Source of the DNA: Pseudomonas helmanticensis
GTDB taxonomy: Bacteria; Pseudomonadota; Gammaproteobacteria; Pseudomonadales; Pseudomonadaceae
NCBI RefSeq assembly: GCF_900182985.1
Contig: NZ_FXUY01000001.1
Location: 1,736,001-1,800,000, forward strand
Length of the DNA stretch: 64,000 bases
Direction: 5' to 3'
Positions 15,517 through 24,139 of this stretch are shown here, one piece after another (within the stretch, counting starts at the first letter, position 1; every line of letters begins with the position of its first letter). Position numbers and translations under genes: made by a program. The notes below the pieces were generated by a model. It did no database searches and was not told the origin of the DNA. It was given only the letters and a program-made list of their open reading frames with translations.

Positions 15517-18475
15517 CCTGACTGCGGCAGGAATAACCGGTGGCCAGCGCTTCACCCTTCTCCGAGGGCGCCTCGACCTGACGCGCCCACGATTGCTCGT
15601 AGATCACCGCCGAGGTTTCACGGTTGCGTGCCTCATGGCCGTAAGTGCCGGACATGCCGCAGCAACCAGTGGCCTGCGTCGCCAACTTCAAACCGGCACG
15701 CTCGAACACTTGCTCCCATTGGCGAGTCGCGGCCGGGGCGTTGGTTTTCTCGGTGCAATGCGCGAGCAGACGGAACGACGCGGCGTTATCTTCTGACGCC
15801 TGCTGCGGCATCACCTTGAGCAACCATTCCTGCAGCAGAGCAACTTCCGGGCAATCCTGCATACCCGGCACTTTCAAGTATTCCTGGCGATAAACCAGGG
15901 TCATCGCCGGATCCAGCCCGAGCAGCGGCACACCCACATTGGCCAACTCACCCAACTGGCGGGCATTGCGCAACGCCGCACGGTTGAACGCCGACAGGAA
16001 GCCTTGCACATGCAGCGGCTTGCCGTTGGCACTGAACGGTGCCAGGTAAACCTGATAGCCCAACCGCGAAATCAGTTCGACCAGATCCGCCAGCAACGGC
16101 GCCTCGAAGTAACGGGTGAAGGCGTCCTGCACGATGACCACGCTGCGCTCGCGTTGCGCCTGGGTCAGCGCCGACAAGGTCGCGACCGTTGCCGGTTGCA
16201 CCTGCCAACGACGCAGCGCCGCATGGAAATCGAAGCGACTGAGCAGCGGCACATCGACCATGCCGCCGGCACGTTCGAGCACACTGCGCAGCCACGCAGC
16301 GCCCATCAAACCGTTATACAACGCCGGAATCCGCGCCATGTAGGGGATGCTGTATTCCAGCGAGGCGATCAGATAATCCCGCGCCGGGCGCAGATAACGG
16401 CTGTGATACAGCTCAAGAAACCGCGAACGAAACTCCGGCACGTTGACCTTCACCGGGCACTGGCCTGCGCAGGATTTACACGCCAGGCAACCGGCCATGG
16501 CGTCGTAGACCTCATGGGAGAAGTCTTCGGATTGTGCCCGGGTATTGCGCCAGCGCTGCCACAGCGTGCTGAAAAACGCTGGTTGGCGAACGGCACTGGA
16601 CAACACATCGACCCCCGCCTCGCCCTGCAAACGCAACCATTCGCGGATCAACGACGCACGGCCCTTGGGCGATTGCGCACGTTCGCGGGTGGCTTTCCAC
16701 GACGGGCACATGGCGTCGTCGGGATCAAAGTTGTAGCAGGCGCCGTTACCGTTGCAGTGCATGGCGGCGCCGTAGTCTTGCCAGACTTTCTCGTCAATCT
16801 GTCGATCCAGTTCACCGCGCAGGGTGACTTCGTCGATTTTCAGCAGGGCCGCCCCGCTGTTGGCAGGCGTGGCGATTTTGCCCGGATTGAATTGGTTGAA
16901 CGGATCGAACGCGGCTTTCAGGGCTTGCAGCGCCGGATACAACTCGCCGAAAAACGCCGGCGCATATTCCGAACGCAAGCCTTTGCCGTGCTCGCCCCAG
17001 AGCAAGCCGCCGTAACGCTGGGTCAGCGCCGCGACGCCATCGGAGACCGGGCGCACCAAGGCCGCTTGCTGCGGATCTTTCATGTCGAGAATCGGCCTTA
17101 CGTGCAGCACGCCGGCATCGACGTGACCGAACATGCCGTACTGCAAACCGTGGCTGTCGAGCAGGTCGCGTAACTCGGCGATGTACTCGGCCAAGTGCTG
17201 CGGCGGCACCGCAGTGTCTTCGACAAACGGTTGTGGCCGCGCCTCACCGGCAACGTTGCCGAGCAGACCGACTGCACGTTTGCGCATGCCGTAGACCTTG
17301 TTGACTGCCGCGTGCCCGACCGCCAGGGTATGGCCTAATCGCTCGACCGTGCGGTCGCGGCTCAAGTGCCCGACAAACGCCTCGACCCGACGTTGCAAGT
17401 CTTCGGGATCATCGCCGCAGAACTCGACCAGGTTGATGCCCAACGTCGGCCGCTCGGCGCTTTGCGGAAAGTATTCGGCGACGCCGTGCCAGACGATGTC
17501 CTGCATCGCCAGCAGCAAGACTTTTGAATCCACCGTTTCAATCGACAACGGCTTCAGCGCCATCAACGCGCGGGCATCGCGCAAGGCGTCCATGAAACCG
17601 CCGTAGCGGATATTCACCAGCATTGTGTACTTGGGAATCGGCAACACATTCAGCCGCGCCTCGACGACGAAACCCAGCGAACCTTCAGCGCCGCAAAGCA
17701 CGCTGTTGAGGTTGAAGCGCTGATCCGCCTCGCGCAGGTGCGCCAGGTCATAACCGGTCAGGCAGCGATTGAGATCGGGAAAACGCGCTTTGATCAGCTC
17801 ACCCTGTTCATCAATGATCTGCCGCGCGCAGCGATAGACTTCACCGACGCGATCTTCGCGCGCGCACAACGCTTCAAGCTCACTTTCTTCAAGGGGCAAA
17901 CCGTGCAGACGCTCGCCTCCGCGCAAGACCATGTCGAGTTCAAGCACATGATCACGGGTCTTGCCGTAGGTGCAACTGCCCTGGCCGCTGGCGTCGGTGT
18001 TGATCATGCCGCCGACCGTGGCGCGGTTGGAGGTCGACAGTTCCGGGGCGAAGAACAGCCCGGCGGATTTCAATGCGGCGTTGAGCTGATCCTTGACCAC
18101 CCCGGCCTGCACCCGCACCCAGCGTTGCTCGACGTTGATTTCAAGGATGCGGTTCATGTGTCGCGACAGATCAACGACGATGCCATCGGTCAGCGACTGG
18201 CCGTTGGTGCCGGTGCCACCGCCCCGTGGGGTGATCACCACTTGCCGGAAAGCCGGTTCGGCAATCAGTCGCGCCACTCGCGCGACGTCCTCGGCGTCCA
18301 GCGGAAACACCGCCGCTTGCGGCAGACGCTGATAGATCGAGTTGTCAGTCGCGAGCACCACGCGGCTGGCGTAATCGGCGCTGATTTCACCGCGAAAGCC
18401 GCTGGCCTCCAGGGCTTTGAGGAACTGCTGGTAATCAGTGGTCAGGGCTTGTGCGGGCGACAGCTGGGCAATCAT
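15449..18475 (-). CDS. ydiJ: YdiJ-type FAD/Fe-S oxidoreductase, probable D-2-hydroxyglutarate dehydrogenase
   Basis: This 1008-aa protein joins an N-terminal PCMH-type FAD-binding domain (about residues 50-280, with VITPRGGGTGTNGQS), a FAD-linked oxidase C-terminal domain (to about 540), a 4Fe-4S ferredoxin-like segment (CLACKSCAGQCPVKV near 680) and a C-terminal CCG domain (ATGCCGMSGTYGHEA). The same order is found in E. coli YdiJ, which oxidises D-2-hydroxyglutarate; related proteins oxidise D-lactate or glycolate. A second cysteine-rich patch, CNGNGACYNFDPDDAMCPS, lies before the ferredoxin part. Convergent overlap of 68 bases with the upstream PqiA gene is notable. Confidence 0.87.
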   Translation of the reverse strand: MIAQLSPAQALTTDYQQFLKALEASGFRGEISADYASRVVLATDNSIYQRLPQAAVFPLDAEDVARVARLIAEPAFRQVVITPRGGGTGTNGQSLTDGIVVDLSRHMNRILEINVEQRWVRVQAGVVKDQLNAALKSAGLFFAPELSTSNRATVGGMINTDASGQGSCTYGKTRDHVLELDMVLRGGERLHGLPLEESELEALCAREDRVGEVYRCARQIIDEQGELIKARFPDLNRCLTGYDLAHLREADQRFNLNSVLCGAEGSLGFVVEARLNVLPIPKYTMLVNIRYGGFMDALRDARALMALKPLSIETVDSKVLLLAMQDIVWHGVAEYFPQSAERPTLGINLVEFCGDDPEDLQRRVEAFVGHLSRDRTVERLGHTLAVGHAAVNKVYGMRKRAVGLLGNVAGEARPQPFVEDTAVPPQHLAEYIAELRDLLDSHGLQYGMFGHVDAGVLHVRPILDMKDPQQAALVRPVSDGVAALTQRYGGLLWGEHGKGLRSEYAPAFFGELYPALQALKAAFDPFNQFNPGKIATPANSGAALLKIDEVTLRGELDRQIDEKVWQDYGAAMHCNGNGACYNFDPDDAMCPSWKATRERAQSPKGRASLIREWLRLQGEAGVDVLSSAVRQPAFFSTLWQRWRNTRAQSEDFSHEVYDAMAGCLACKSCAGQCPVKVNVPEFRSRFLELYHSRYLRPARDYLIASLEYSIPYMARIPALYNGLMGAAWLRSVLERAGGMVDVPLLSRFDFHAALRRWQVQPATVATLSALTQAQRERSVVIVQDAFTRYFEAPLLADLVELISRLGYQVYLAPFSANGKPLHVQGFLSAFNRAALRNARQLGELANVGVPLLGLDPAMTLVYRQEYLKVPGMQDCPEVALLQEWLLKVMPQQASEDNAASFRLLAHCTEKTNAPAATRQWEQVFERAGLKLATQATGCCGMSGTYGHEARNRETSAVIYEQSWARQVEAPSEKGEALATGYSCRSQVKRQSDQALRHPLQVLLEVQRR

Positions 18476-18633
18476 CGGTCAGGGTATCTCGGTCAAAATC
18501 GGGCCGTGTGGCGGTGAACAGTTGTACGCAAGGAATGATTGCGTCAGGCTCCGCCATCTAATGGCGCCCATGTTCATTGCTGCAGGACATCGGGACAACC
18601 GTAAATTCGACCCGCTATTGATGACTTTTACGA

Positions 18634-19518
18634 ATGAATCCGCGCACGCTCACCCCCTCCATGTCGTTATTGCTGGCTTTCGAGGCTGCCGCGCGCCACG
18701 AAAGCTACACCCGCGCCGCCCATGAACTGTCGCTGACGCAAAGTGCGGTCAGCCGGCAGGTGCAGATTCTCGAGAAAATGCTCGGCATGCGCCTGTTCAC
18801 TCGCGAAGGTCGGCAAGTGGTGCTGACCGACGTCGGGCGCATGTATCAGCGTGAACTCGCGGAAGCGCTGGGGCAGATTCGCAGTGCGACGTTGCAGGCG
18901 ATGGCCTTTGGTTCGGGCATTCACAGTTTGCGCTTGGCGACGCTGCCGACTTTTGGTTCGAAATGGCTGTTGCCGCGCCTGAAGGATTTCTACACCGCGC
19001 ATCCGGGCATGACCGTGCACTTGCATTCGCGTATCGAAGCGATCGACTTTGATACCAGCGAAATCGACGCGGCGATTTGCGTTGGCGGCGGTGACTGGCC
19101 GGGGCTGACCGCCCTGCCCCTGCACACCGAAGAACTGGTGGTGATTGCCAGCGCGCAGCTGTCCTCGGCTGAACGCGACGACGCCGAACAACAGATTGCC
19201 GGGCAACTGCTGCTCAATGTCAGCAGCAATGCGCAGGCGTGGGCGGAGTGGTTCAGCCATCACGGCCTGCCACATCGCAGCATGCGTATCGGCCCGAGTT
19301 TTGAAATGACTTCGCACCTGATTCAGGCGGTGCGGGCGAATATTGGTGTGGGGTTGGTGCCGAGGATTCTGGTGGAGGATGAGTTGCACAGTGGCGAGCT
19401 GCTGCAATTGGGTGAGCCGATTACCAGTCGGCGCAGCTATTACCTGGTGTATCCGCCGCGCAATGAGAATTTGCCGTCACTGAAAGCGTTTCGCGATTGG
19501 CTGCTAGAAACGTTGTAA
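18634..19518 (+). CDS. LysR family regulator, GcvA-like
   Basis: The 294-aa protein has the helix-turn-helix AARHESYTRAAHELSLTQSA followed by VSRQVQILEKMLG, and a GcvA-type effector domain (PTFGSKWLLPRL). ATG at 18634 is used; an in-frame ATG at 18661 (MSLLLAFEAA) would also give a complete LysR protein. It is transcribed divergently from the YdiJ-type gene with 158 bases between them, so it may regulate that dehydrogenase. The effector is not known. Confidence 0.9.
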   Translation: MNPRTLTPSMSLLLAFEAAARHESYTRAAHELSLTQSAVSRQVQILEKMLGMRLFTREGRQVVLTDVGRMYQRELAEALGQIRSATLQAMAFGSGIHSLRLATLPTFGSKWLLPRLKDFYTAHPGMTVHLHSRIEAIDFDTSEIDAAICVGGGDWPGLTALPLHTEELVVIASAQLSSAERDDAEQQIAGQLLLNVSSNAQAWAEWFSHHGLPHRSMRIGPSFEMTSHLIQAVRANIGVGLVPRILVEDELHSGELLQLGEPITSRRSYYLVYPPRNENLPSLKAFRDWLLETL

Positions 19519-19524
19519 CCGTGA

Positions 19525-19604
19525 GGACGCCAATCGCCAGCAGGCTCACTCCTACAGTTGGAACGCGTTTCCCTGTAGGAGTGAGCCTGCTCGCGATGGC
19601 GCCT
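19525..19604. repeat. REP doublet (REPIN)
   Basis: Two inverted REP cores (GCAGGCTCACTCCTACAG and CTGTAGGAGTGAGCCTGC) separated by about 13 bases form one long hairpin between convergent genes. Confidence 0.9.
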
Positions 19605-19615
19605 ATTCAGGCACC

Positions 19616-20890
19616 TCAAAACCTCGGTTTGACCGCCTTCCAGTCCGGCTTGTACCGCTGCATCTGTCGCACATCATCACGCTGGCGAATCCCGCACGTC
19701 AGGTACTGATCATGCAGCTTGCCCAACTGCTCATGATCCAGTTCCAGGCCAAGCCCCGCTGCCCGGCTGATCTTCACGCAGCCATCGACAATCGACAGCT
19801 TGCCACCCTTGATCACCTCTTCATCCGGCTCCTGCCACGGGTAATGGGTGTCGCAGGCGTAATCCAGATTCGGCACGGCCGCCGCCACATGCGCCATCGC
19901 CATCAGGCTGATGCCCAAGTGCGAGTTGGAATGCATCGACACGCCGAGGCCAAACACGTCGCACATCTTCGCCAGCGCCTGCGTGTCGCGCAGGCCGCCC
20001 CAGTAATGGTGGTCGGCGAGAACAATCTGCACGCTGTTCTGCGCGACACTGCGACGGAACTCGTCGAAGTCGGTGACCACCATGTTGGTCGCCAGCGGCA
20101 GACCGGTGCGCTTGTGCAGCTCGGCCATGCCATCGAGACCCGGGGTCGGGTCTTCGTAATACTGCAGATCATCGCCGAGCAATTCGGCCATGCGAATAGA
20201 CGTTTCCAGCGACCAGTTGCCATTCGGATCGATGCGCAGCGGATAGCCCGGGAAGGCTTTTTTCAAGGCTTTGATGCATGCCACCTCATGCTCCGGCGGC
20301 AACGTGCCGGCCTTGAGTTTGATGCTTTTGAAACCGTACGCCTCGATCATCCGCGCAGCCTGCGCGACGATTTGCTGCTCGCTGAGCGCCTCGCCCCAGT
20401 TGTCCGGTTTGTACGGCGAATCGACATGTTGCGCGTACTTGAAGAACAAATAAGCGCTGAACGGCACCTCATCGCGAATCGCGCCGCCGAGCAGGTCCAC
20501 CAGCGGCACATTCAGGTAATGCGCCTGCAAATCGAGAAATGCCACTTCGAACGCCGAATAGGCGTTGCTCACCGCTTTGCTGGCGTGGGAACCGGGCGCC
20601 AGTTCGGCACCGGCGATGCTCGCAGGTTTATTGGCGGCAACGGTGGCCTGGACGATCGCGCGCAATTGGTTGAGGTTGAACGGATCGAGGCCGATCAGTT
20701 GCACCTGCAACTGCTGTTGGATCGCCAGCGCCGGGGCATCGCCATAGCTTTCGCCGAGGCCTATGTAGCCGTTGTCGCTTTCGATCTCGATGATCGAGCG
20801 CAGCGCAAAGGGTTCGTGGATGCCGCTGGCGTTGAGCAGCGGCGGATCACGGAAGGCAATCGGGGTCACGGTGACACGGGTGATTTTCAA
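19616..20890 (-). CDS. gudD: Glucarate dehydratase (enolase superfamily)
   Basis: The 424-aa protein matches the glucarate dehydratase subgroup. Visible active-site residues are Lys191-x-Lys193 (KLKAG), Asp221 and Asn223 (DPNGNW), Glu246 (YYEDP), Asn269 (ATNM), Asp293 in LADHHYWGG and His320 in MHSNSHLGIS, in the order and spacing of the family. It would dehydrate D-glucarate (and perhaps L-idarate) to 5-keto-4-deoxyglucarate in the cytoplasm. It lies 30 bases downstream of an MFS permease gene of the glucarate/phthalate type in one operon, with a divergent LysR regulator. Confidence 0.88.
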   Translation of the reverse strand: MKITRVTVTPIAFRDPPLLNASGIHEPFALRSIIEIESDNGYIGLGESYGDAPALAIQQQLQVQLIGLDPFNLNQLRAIVQATVAANKPASIAGAELAPGSHASKAVSNAYSAFEVAFLDLQAHYLNVPLVDLLGGAIRDEVPFSAYLFFKYAQHVDSPYKPDNWGEALSEQQIVAQAARMIEAYGFKSIKLKAGTLPPEHEVACIKALKKAFPGYPLRIDPNGNWSLETSIRMAELLGDDLQYYEDPTPGLDGMAELHKRTGLPLATNMVVTDFDEFRRSVAQNSVQIVLADHHYWGGLRDTQALAKMCDVFGLGVSMHSNSHLGISLMAMAHVAAAVPNLDYACDTHYPWQEPDEEVIKGGKLSIVDGCVKISRAAGLGLELDHEQLGKLHDQYLTCGIRQRDDVRQMQRYKPDWKAVKPRF

Positions 20891-20920
20891 GATAACGCTC
20901 CTGACAGATCAACAATCAAT

Positions 20921-22288
20921 TCAATGGCTCGCAGCCGGGCTGGCCGTCGCGACAACGGCGGTGTCGTCATAGGGCTTTGCCGGGGTTTTGCCTTTGGCAC
21001 CCGGCGCCGTGCGGGCAAAGAAAATCACCACCGCTGCGATCAGCGACGTGCCAGCCAAGCCATACAGGCCGCCCTCGATAGAGCCGGTGGTTTGTTCGAG
21101 AAAACCAAATGCAGTCGGCGCGACGAAACCGCCGAGATTGCCAATAGAATTGATCAGCGCGATCACCGCAGCGGCGATGCGCGCATCCAGATAGCTTTGC
21201 GGAATTGGCCAGAACAATGCCGACGCTGCCTTGAAACCGATGGCGGCGAAGCAGATTGCGACGAAGGCGAAAATCGGCCCGCCAGTGGTCGACATGAACA
21301 TGCCGATGGCCGCGATCACCAGCGTTAGCGCGACCCACGCCTGTTGGAACTTCCATTTACCGGCCATCGCCGCAAAGCCGTACATGGCGACAATCGAAAT
21401 GATCCACGGTATCGAGTTGAGCAGGCCAACCTGGAAATCGCCGAGATTGCCCATCTTTTTGATCATGCTCGGCAGCCAGAACGTCGCGCCGTAAATGGTC
21501 AGGGCAATGGAGAAGTAGATGAAACAGAACAGCGCAATCTGCCGATCCGCCAACAGCTTGAACATCGACGGCTTGGCGATCTGCACCGCTTCACGGGCCT
21601 GCTGCTCTTCGGCAATCGCCGCGACCAGTGCTTCGCGCTCCTCTTCACTCAGCCACTTGGCCTGACGCGGATGCGATTGCAGCCAGAACCAGACAAACCC
21701 GCAAAGCACCACCGACGCCGCGCCCTCGATCAAGAACATCCACTGCCAGCCGTGCAGGCCCAACCCGCTGATGTGCAGCAGCGCACCGGAGACCGGGCCG
21801 GAGATCACCGAGGCAATCGCCGAACCGCTGAGAAACACCGCCATGGTCTTGCCGCGCTCGGAGGCCGGCAGCCACTGCGTGAAGTAGTAAATGATCCCCG
21901 GAAAGAACCCCGCCTCGGCCGCGCCGAGAATAAAGCGCAGCACATAGAAACTGGTTTCGCCTCTGACAAACGCCATGGCCATGGCGGCGGCGCCCCAGGT
22001 AAACATGATCCGCGTCAGCCACACCCGTGCGCCGTAACGTTGCAGAAGCATGTTGGACGGCACTTCGAACAGCGCGTAGCCCACAAAGAACAAACCGGCG
22101 CCGAGGCCGTAAGCCGCCGCACCGATGCCCAGATCGGTTTCCATGTGACTGCGCACGAAACCGATGTTGACCCGATCGATGTAGTTGACGATGAACATCA
22201 CCACGAACAGCGGCAGCACGTGGCGCTTGACCTTGGCGGCGGCACGGGCGAGAACCGTGACGTCCAGCGGATTCTGGAGGGTTTTCAA
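20921..22288 (-). CDS. MFS permease, glucarate/galactarate-type (ACS family)
   Basis: This 455-aa 12-TM transporter has the anion:cation symporter family signatures: VNYIDRVNIGF in TM1, a FFVGYALFEVPSNMLLQRYGAR loop (positions 67-88) and GAAEAGFFPGIIYYFTQWLP. It likely imports D-glucarate or a related sugar acid with protons, since glucarate dehydratase follows in the same operon. The start is TTG at 22288, supported by GGGAG 7 bases upstream. An A-rich AAAAAACAA element immediately before the ribosome binding site fits Hfq/Crc translational repression. Confidence 0.87.
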   Translation of the reverse strand: MKTLQNPLDVTVLARAAAKVKRHVLPLFVVMFIVNYIDRVNIGFVRSHMETDLGIGAAAYGLGAGLFFVGYALFEVPSNMLLQRYGARVWLTRIMFTWGAAAMAMAFVRGETSFYVLRFILGAAEAGFFPGIIYYFTQWLPASERGKTMAVFLSGSAIASVISGPVSGALLHISGLGLHGWQWMFLIEGAASVVLCGFVWFWLQSHPRQAKWLSEEEREALVAAIAEEQQAREAVQIAKPSMFKLLADRQIALFCFIYFSIALTIYGATFWLPSMIKKMGNLGDFQVGLLNSIPWIISIVAMYGFAAMAGKWKFQQAWVALTLVIAAIGMFMSTTGGPIFAFVAICFAAIGFKAASALFWPIPQSYLDARIAAAVIALINSIGNLGGFVAPTAFGFLEQTTGSIEGGLYGLAGTSLIAAVVIFFARTAPGAKGKTPAKPYDDTAVVATASPAASH

Positions 22289-22304
22289 GGGGCGACTCCC
22301 GATC

Positions 22305-22312
22305 TTGTTTTT
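22305..22312 (-). promoter_or_regulatory. Hfq/Crc AAnAAnAA motif before the glucarate permease
   Basis: On the minus strand the leader reads CTAAAAAAACAAGATCGGGAG; AAAAACAA matches the catabolite-activity motif and ends 16 bases before the TTG start, just upstream of the ribosome binding site. Confidence 0.6.
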
Positions 22313-22365
22313 TTAGGGATGGCGTAAAGCGATGGACCGATCATGGACGGCGATCATTGATCCCG

Positions 22366-22404
22366 TCTAATCTAACCTGGCATTCGATTGATACCTGGAT
22401 TAGA
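22366..22404. promoter_or_regulatory. Candidate LysR operator at the permease/LysR divergence
   Basis: TCTAATC (22366-22372) and GATTAGA (22398-22404) are perfect inverted 7-mers; ACCTGG also occurs twice between them (22375-22380, 22393-22398). The right arm ends 3 bases before the LysR start codon, which fits autoregulation. Confidence 0.45.
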
Positions 22405-22407
22405 TCA

Positions 22408-23307
22408 ATGTTCGAACTGACTCAACTGCGCTGCTTCACCACCGTCGCCACCGAACTCAACTTTCGCCGCGCCGCCGAGCGACTGAACATGACGCAGCCG
22501 CCACTGAGCCGGCAGATTCAATTGCTTGAGCATCACCTCGGCGTCGCGCTGTTCACCCGCAGCACCCGCAGTGTCGCGCTGACCGCCGCCGGCCGGGCTT
22601 TTTTCATCGAAGCACAGAACCTGCTGGAGCGCGCGCAGCAAGCGGCAGTCACCGCCCGCCGGTTTGCCGAAGGCGATATCGGTTCGGTGAACATCAGTTT
22701 TGTCGGCAGCGCGGTGTATGAGTTTCTGCCCAAGGTTATCGCCGAGGCGCGCCTGAAACAGCCCCAGGTAAAAATCGATCTGTCGGAGATGAACACTTAC
22801 CAGCAGCACGAAGCCTTGCGCGCGCGACGCATCGATTTGGGCATCGCCCGTGCGCCATTACTCGAGCCGGGATATGCCACTGAATGCCTGGTGCGCGAGC
22901 CGTTTGTACTGGCGGTACCGAGTGGCCATCCATTGGCGAGCGCGGCTGAAGTGGCCGTAAACGATCTGGATAAGCAGCCATTTCTGATGTATTCCCACGC
23001 CGCTTATCCGCCGTTCAACGAACTGCTGACCGGCATGCTGCGCTCGGCCCGGGTTGCACCGGATTACGTGCAGTGGCTGGGGTCGTCGCTGACGATTCTG
23101 GCACTGGTGAATGCCGGGATGGGCCTGGCACTGGTGCCGCGTTGTGCGACCAGTGTGGTGTTCAGGAATGTGGTGTTTCGCGATATCGATCTGGGCGAAG
23201 GGGTGCAGAGCGAGCTGCATCTGATCTGGCGGGAGAATAACGACAACCCGGCGTTTGCGATGTTGCTGGAAGCGATTCGCCGGGCGGTGGCTGAGGGGTG
23301 GGGCTGA
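22408..23307 (+). CDS. LysR family transcriptional regulator
   Basis: The 299-aa regulator begins MFELTQLRCFTTVATELNFR, with recognition helix MTQPPLSRQIQLLE, as in the CatR/BenM-like subgroup. The start at 22408 is chosen because it gives the canonical LysR N-terminus; longer frames have no support. It is divergent from the permease-glucarate dehydratase operon, whose regulator it most likely is, with a sugar acid as probable inducer (inference). Confidence 0.9.
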   Translation: MFELTQLRCFTTVATELNFRRAAERLNMTQPPLSRQIQLLEHHLGVALFTRSTRSVALTAAGRAFFIEAQNLLERAQQAAVTARRFAEGDIGSVNISFVGSAVYEFLPKVIAEARLKQPQVKIDLSEMNTYQQHEALRARRIDLGIARAPLLEPGYATECLVREPFVLAVPSGHPLASAAEVAVNDLDKQPFLMYSHAAYPPFNELLTGMLRSARVAPDYVQWLGSSLTILALVNAGMGLALVPRCATSVVFRNVVFRDIDLGEGVQSELHLIWRENNDNPAFAMLLEAIRRAVAEGWG

Positions 23308-23313
23308 AAGGCG

Positions 23314-23436
23314 CTAGCTCTTGAGCGGTGGTGGAGCACTGGGTGCTCTAGGCTGCGCATTTGCCACTGGCTTGCCATCTTTCGTATAACGACGCGCCAC
23401 CCATTCTGGCATTGGTTGCGGTGCTCTGGCTGTCAT
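23314..23436 (-). CDS. 40-aa Pro/Ala-rich small protein, coupled to DUF6338 gene
   Basis: The frame encodes 40 residues, beginning MTARAPQPMPEWVARRYTKD and ending in a proline-rich PSAPPPLKS tail. Its ATG overlaps the stop of the upstream DUF6338-type gene by 4 bases (ATGA), and a GGAGG sequence lies 7 bases before it, so translation is well supported although the gene is very short. It has no hydrophobic segment, and net charge is positive. It ends 7 bases from the convergent LysR gene. I recognise no family; a partner or regulator of the membrane protein is a guess from the coupling. Confidence 0.75.
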   Translation of the reverse strand: MTARAPQPMPEWVARRYTKDGKPVANAQPRAPSAPPPLKS

Positions 23437-24038
23437 GACGAAACCTCCGATTTCGGGCCGAACTCTACCCATTTGACTTTCCCGGAATCTATCAGCAAAA
23501 ACTCAGCGCCAAAAGGCACTTCTGTTCCGTCGGCATCCAGCCAACAGGGATTTTGCATCACGAACTGGCCACTGTCGGATTCCGGCGGCCACTCCACAGG
23601 CCAGCCAAAAACGCGCCTCTCATCGTTCAAATGGAGGGTGATGAGACGATGGTGCTGAGCAAAAATACTGAACCATTCACTGGGGTAAGAAGATTGTTTC
23701 GTTACGTTTCTACTACGTAGCCACGCATGCATCCTGTCGCTGGTAGCCAGATAGCACGCGAAGATTCCAAGCGCCAATGAGAAAACAAATGCCCAAAGGG
23801 TTTCAGCCCGAGCATCCCACTTCCCGATAGAAAAGCCCTTCGCGCCTATCCACAAGCAGATTGCCCCAACCGCCAGCACCGCCCCATGAATCACAAATGT
23901 AAAAATCAACGCCTGCACGATCTGCCCAAACGTATCGGGTCGCTTGAACGCCGTCAGCGAATAAAAAATCCACGCCGACAAAAACCCGGGAATCAGGTAC
24001 TGCAACAGCGGAATAACTTCTTTGACCAGATCATCCAT
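23433..24038 (-). CDS. DUF6338-like membrane protein
   Basis: The 201-aa product begins MDDLVKEVIPLLQYLIPGFL and has three hydrophobic helices at about residues 8-30, 40-63 and 80-98, followed by a soluble domain of 100 residues with WFSIFAQHHRLITLHLNDERR and WPVEWPPESDSGQFVM. This layout is that of DUF6338, a family of unknown function. The start at 24038 follows AAGGAGCCTCTGATC. The soluble C-terminus faces the cytoplasm or periplasm depending on topology, which is not clear. It is translationally coupled to the 40-aa gene and ends before the convergent LysR gene. Longer upstream frame (to 24140) is not supported. Confidence 0.7.
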   Translation of the reverse strand: MDDLVKEVIPLLQYLIPGFLSAWIFYSLTAFKRPDTFGQIVQALIFTFVIHGAVLAVGAICLWIGAKGFSIGKWDARAETLWAFVFSLALGIFACYLATSDRMHAWLRSRNVTKQSSYPSEWFSIFAQHHRLITLHLNDERRVFGWPVEWPPESDSGQFVMQNPCWLDADGTEVPFGAEFLLIDSGKVKWVEFGPKSEVSS

Positions 24039-24139
24039 GATCAGAGGCTCCTTGAAAGACCGGCCGATCTGACTATCGACGGCCTTCAAAAGCCTAGTGC
24101 ACACGGCTGAAAACCCTCGCGCGCAACTGTCACCACTCA

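Noticed and set aside
19712..21328. 538-aa plus-strand frame across the glucarate dehydratase and permease genes
   Set aside because: Antisense shadow; the minus-strand genes have complete catalytic motifs.
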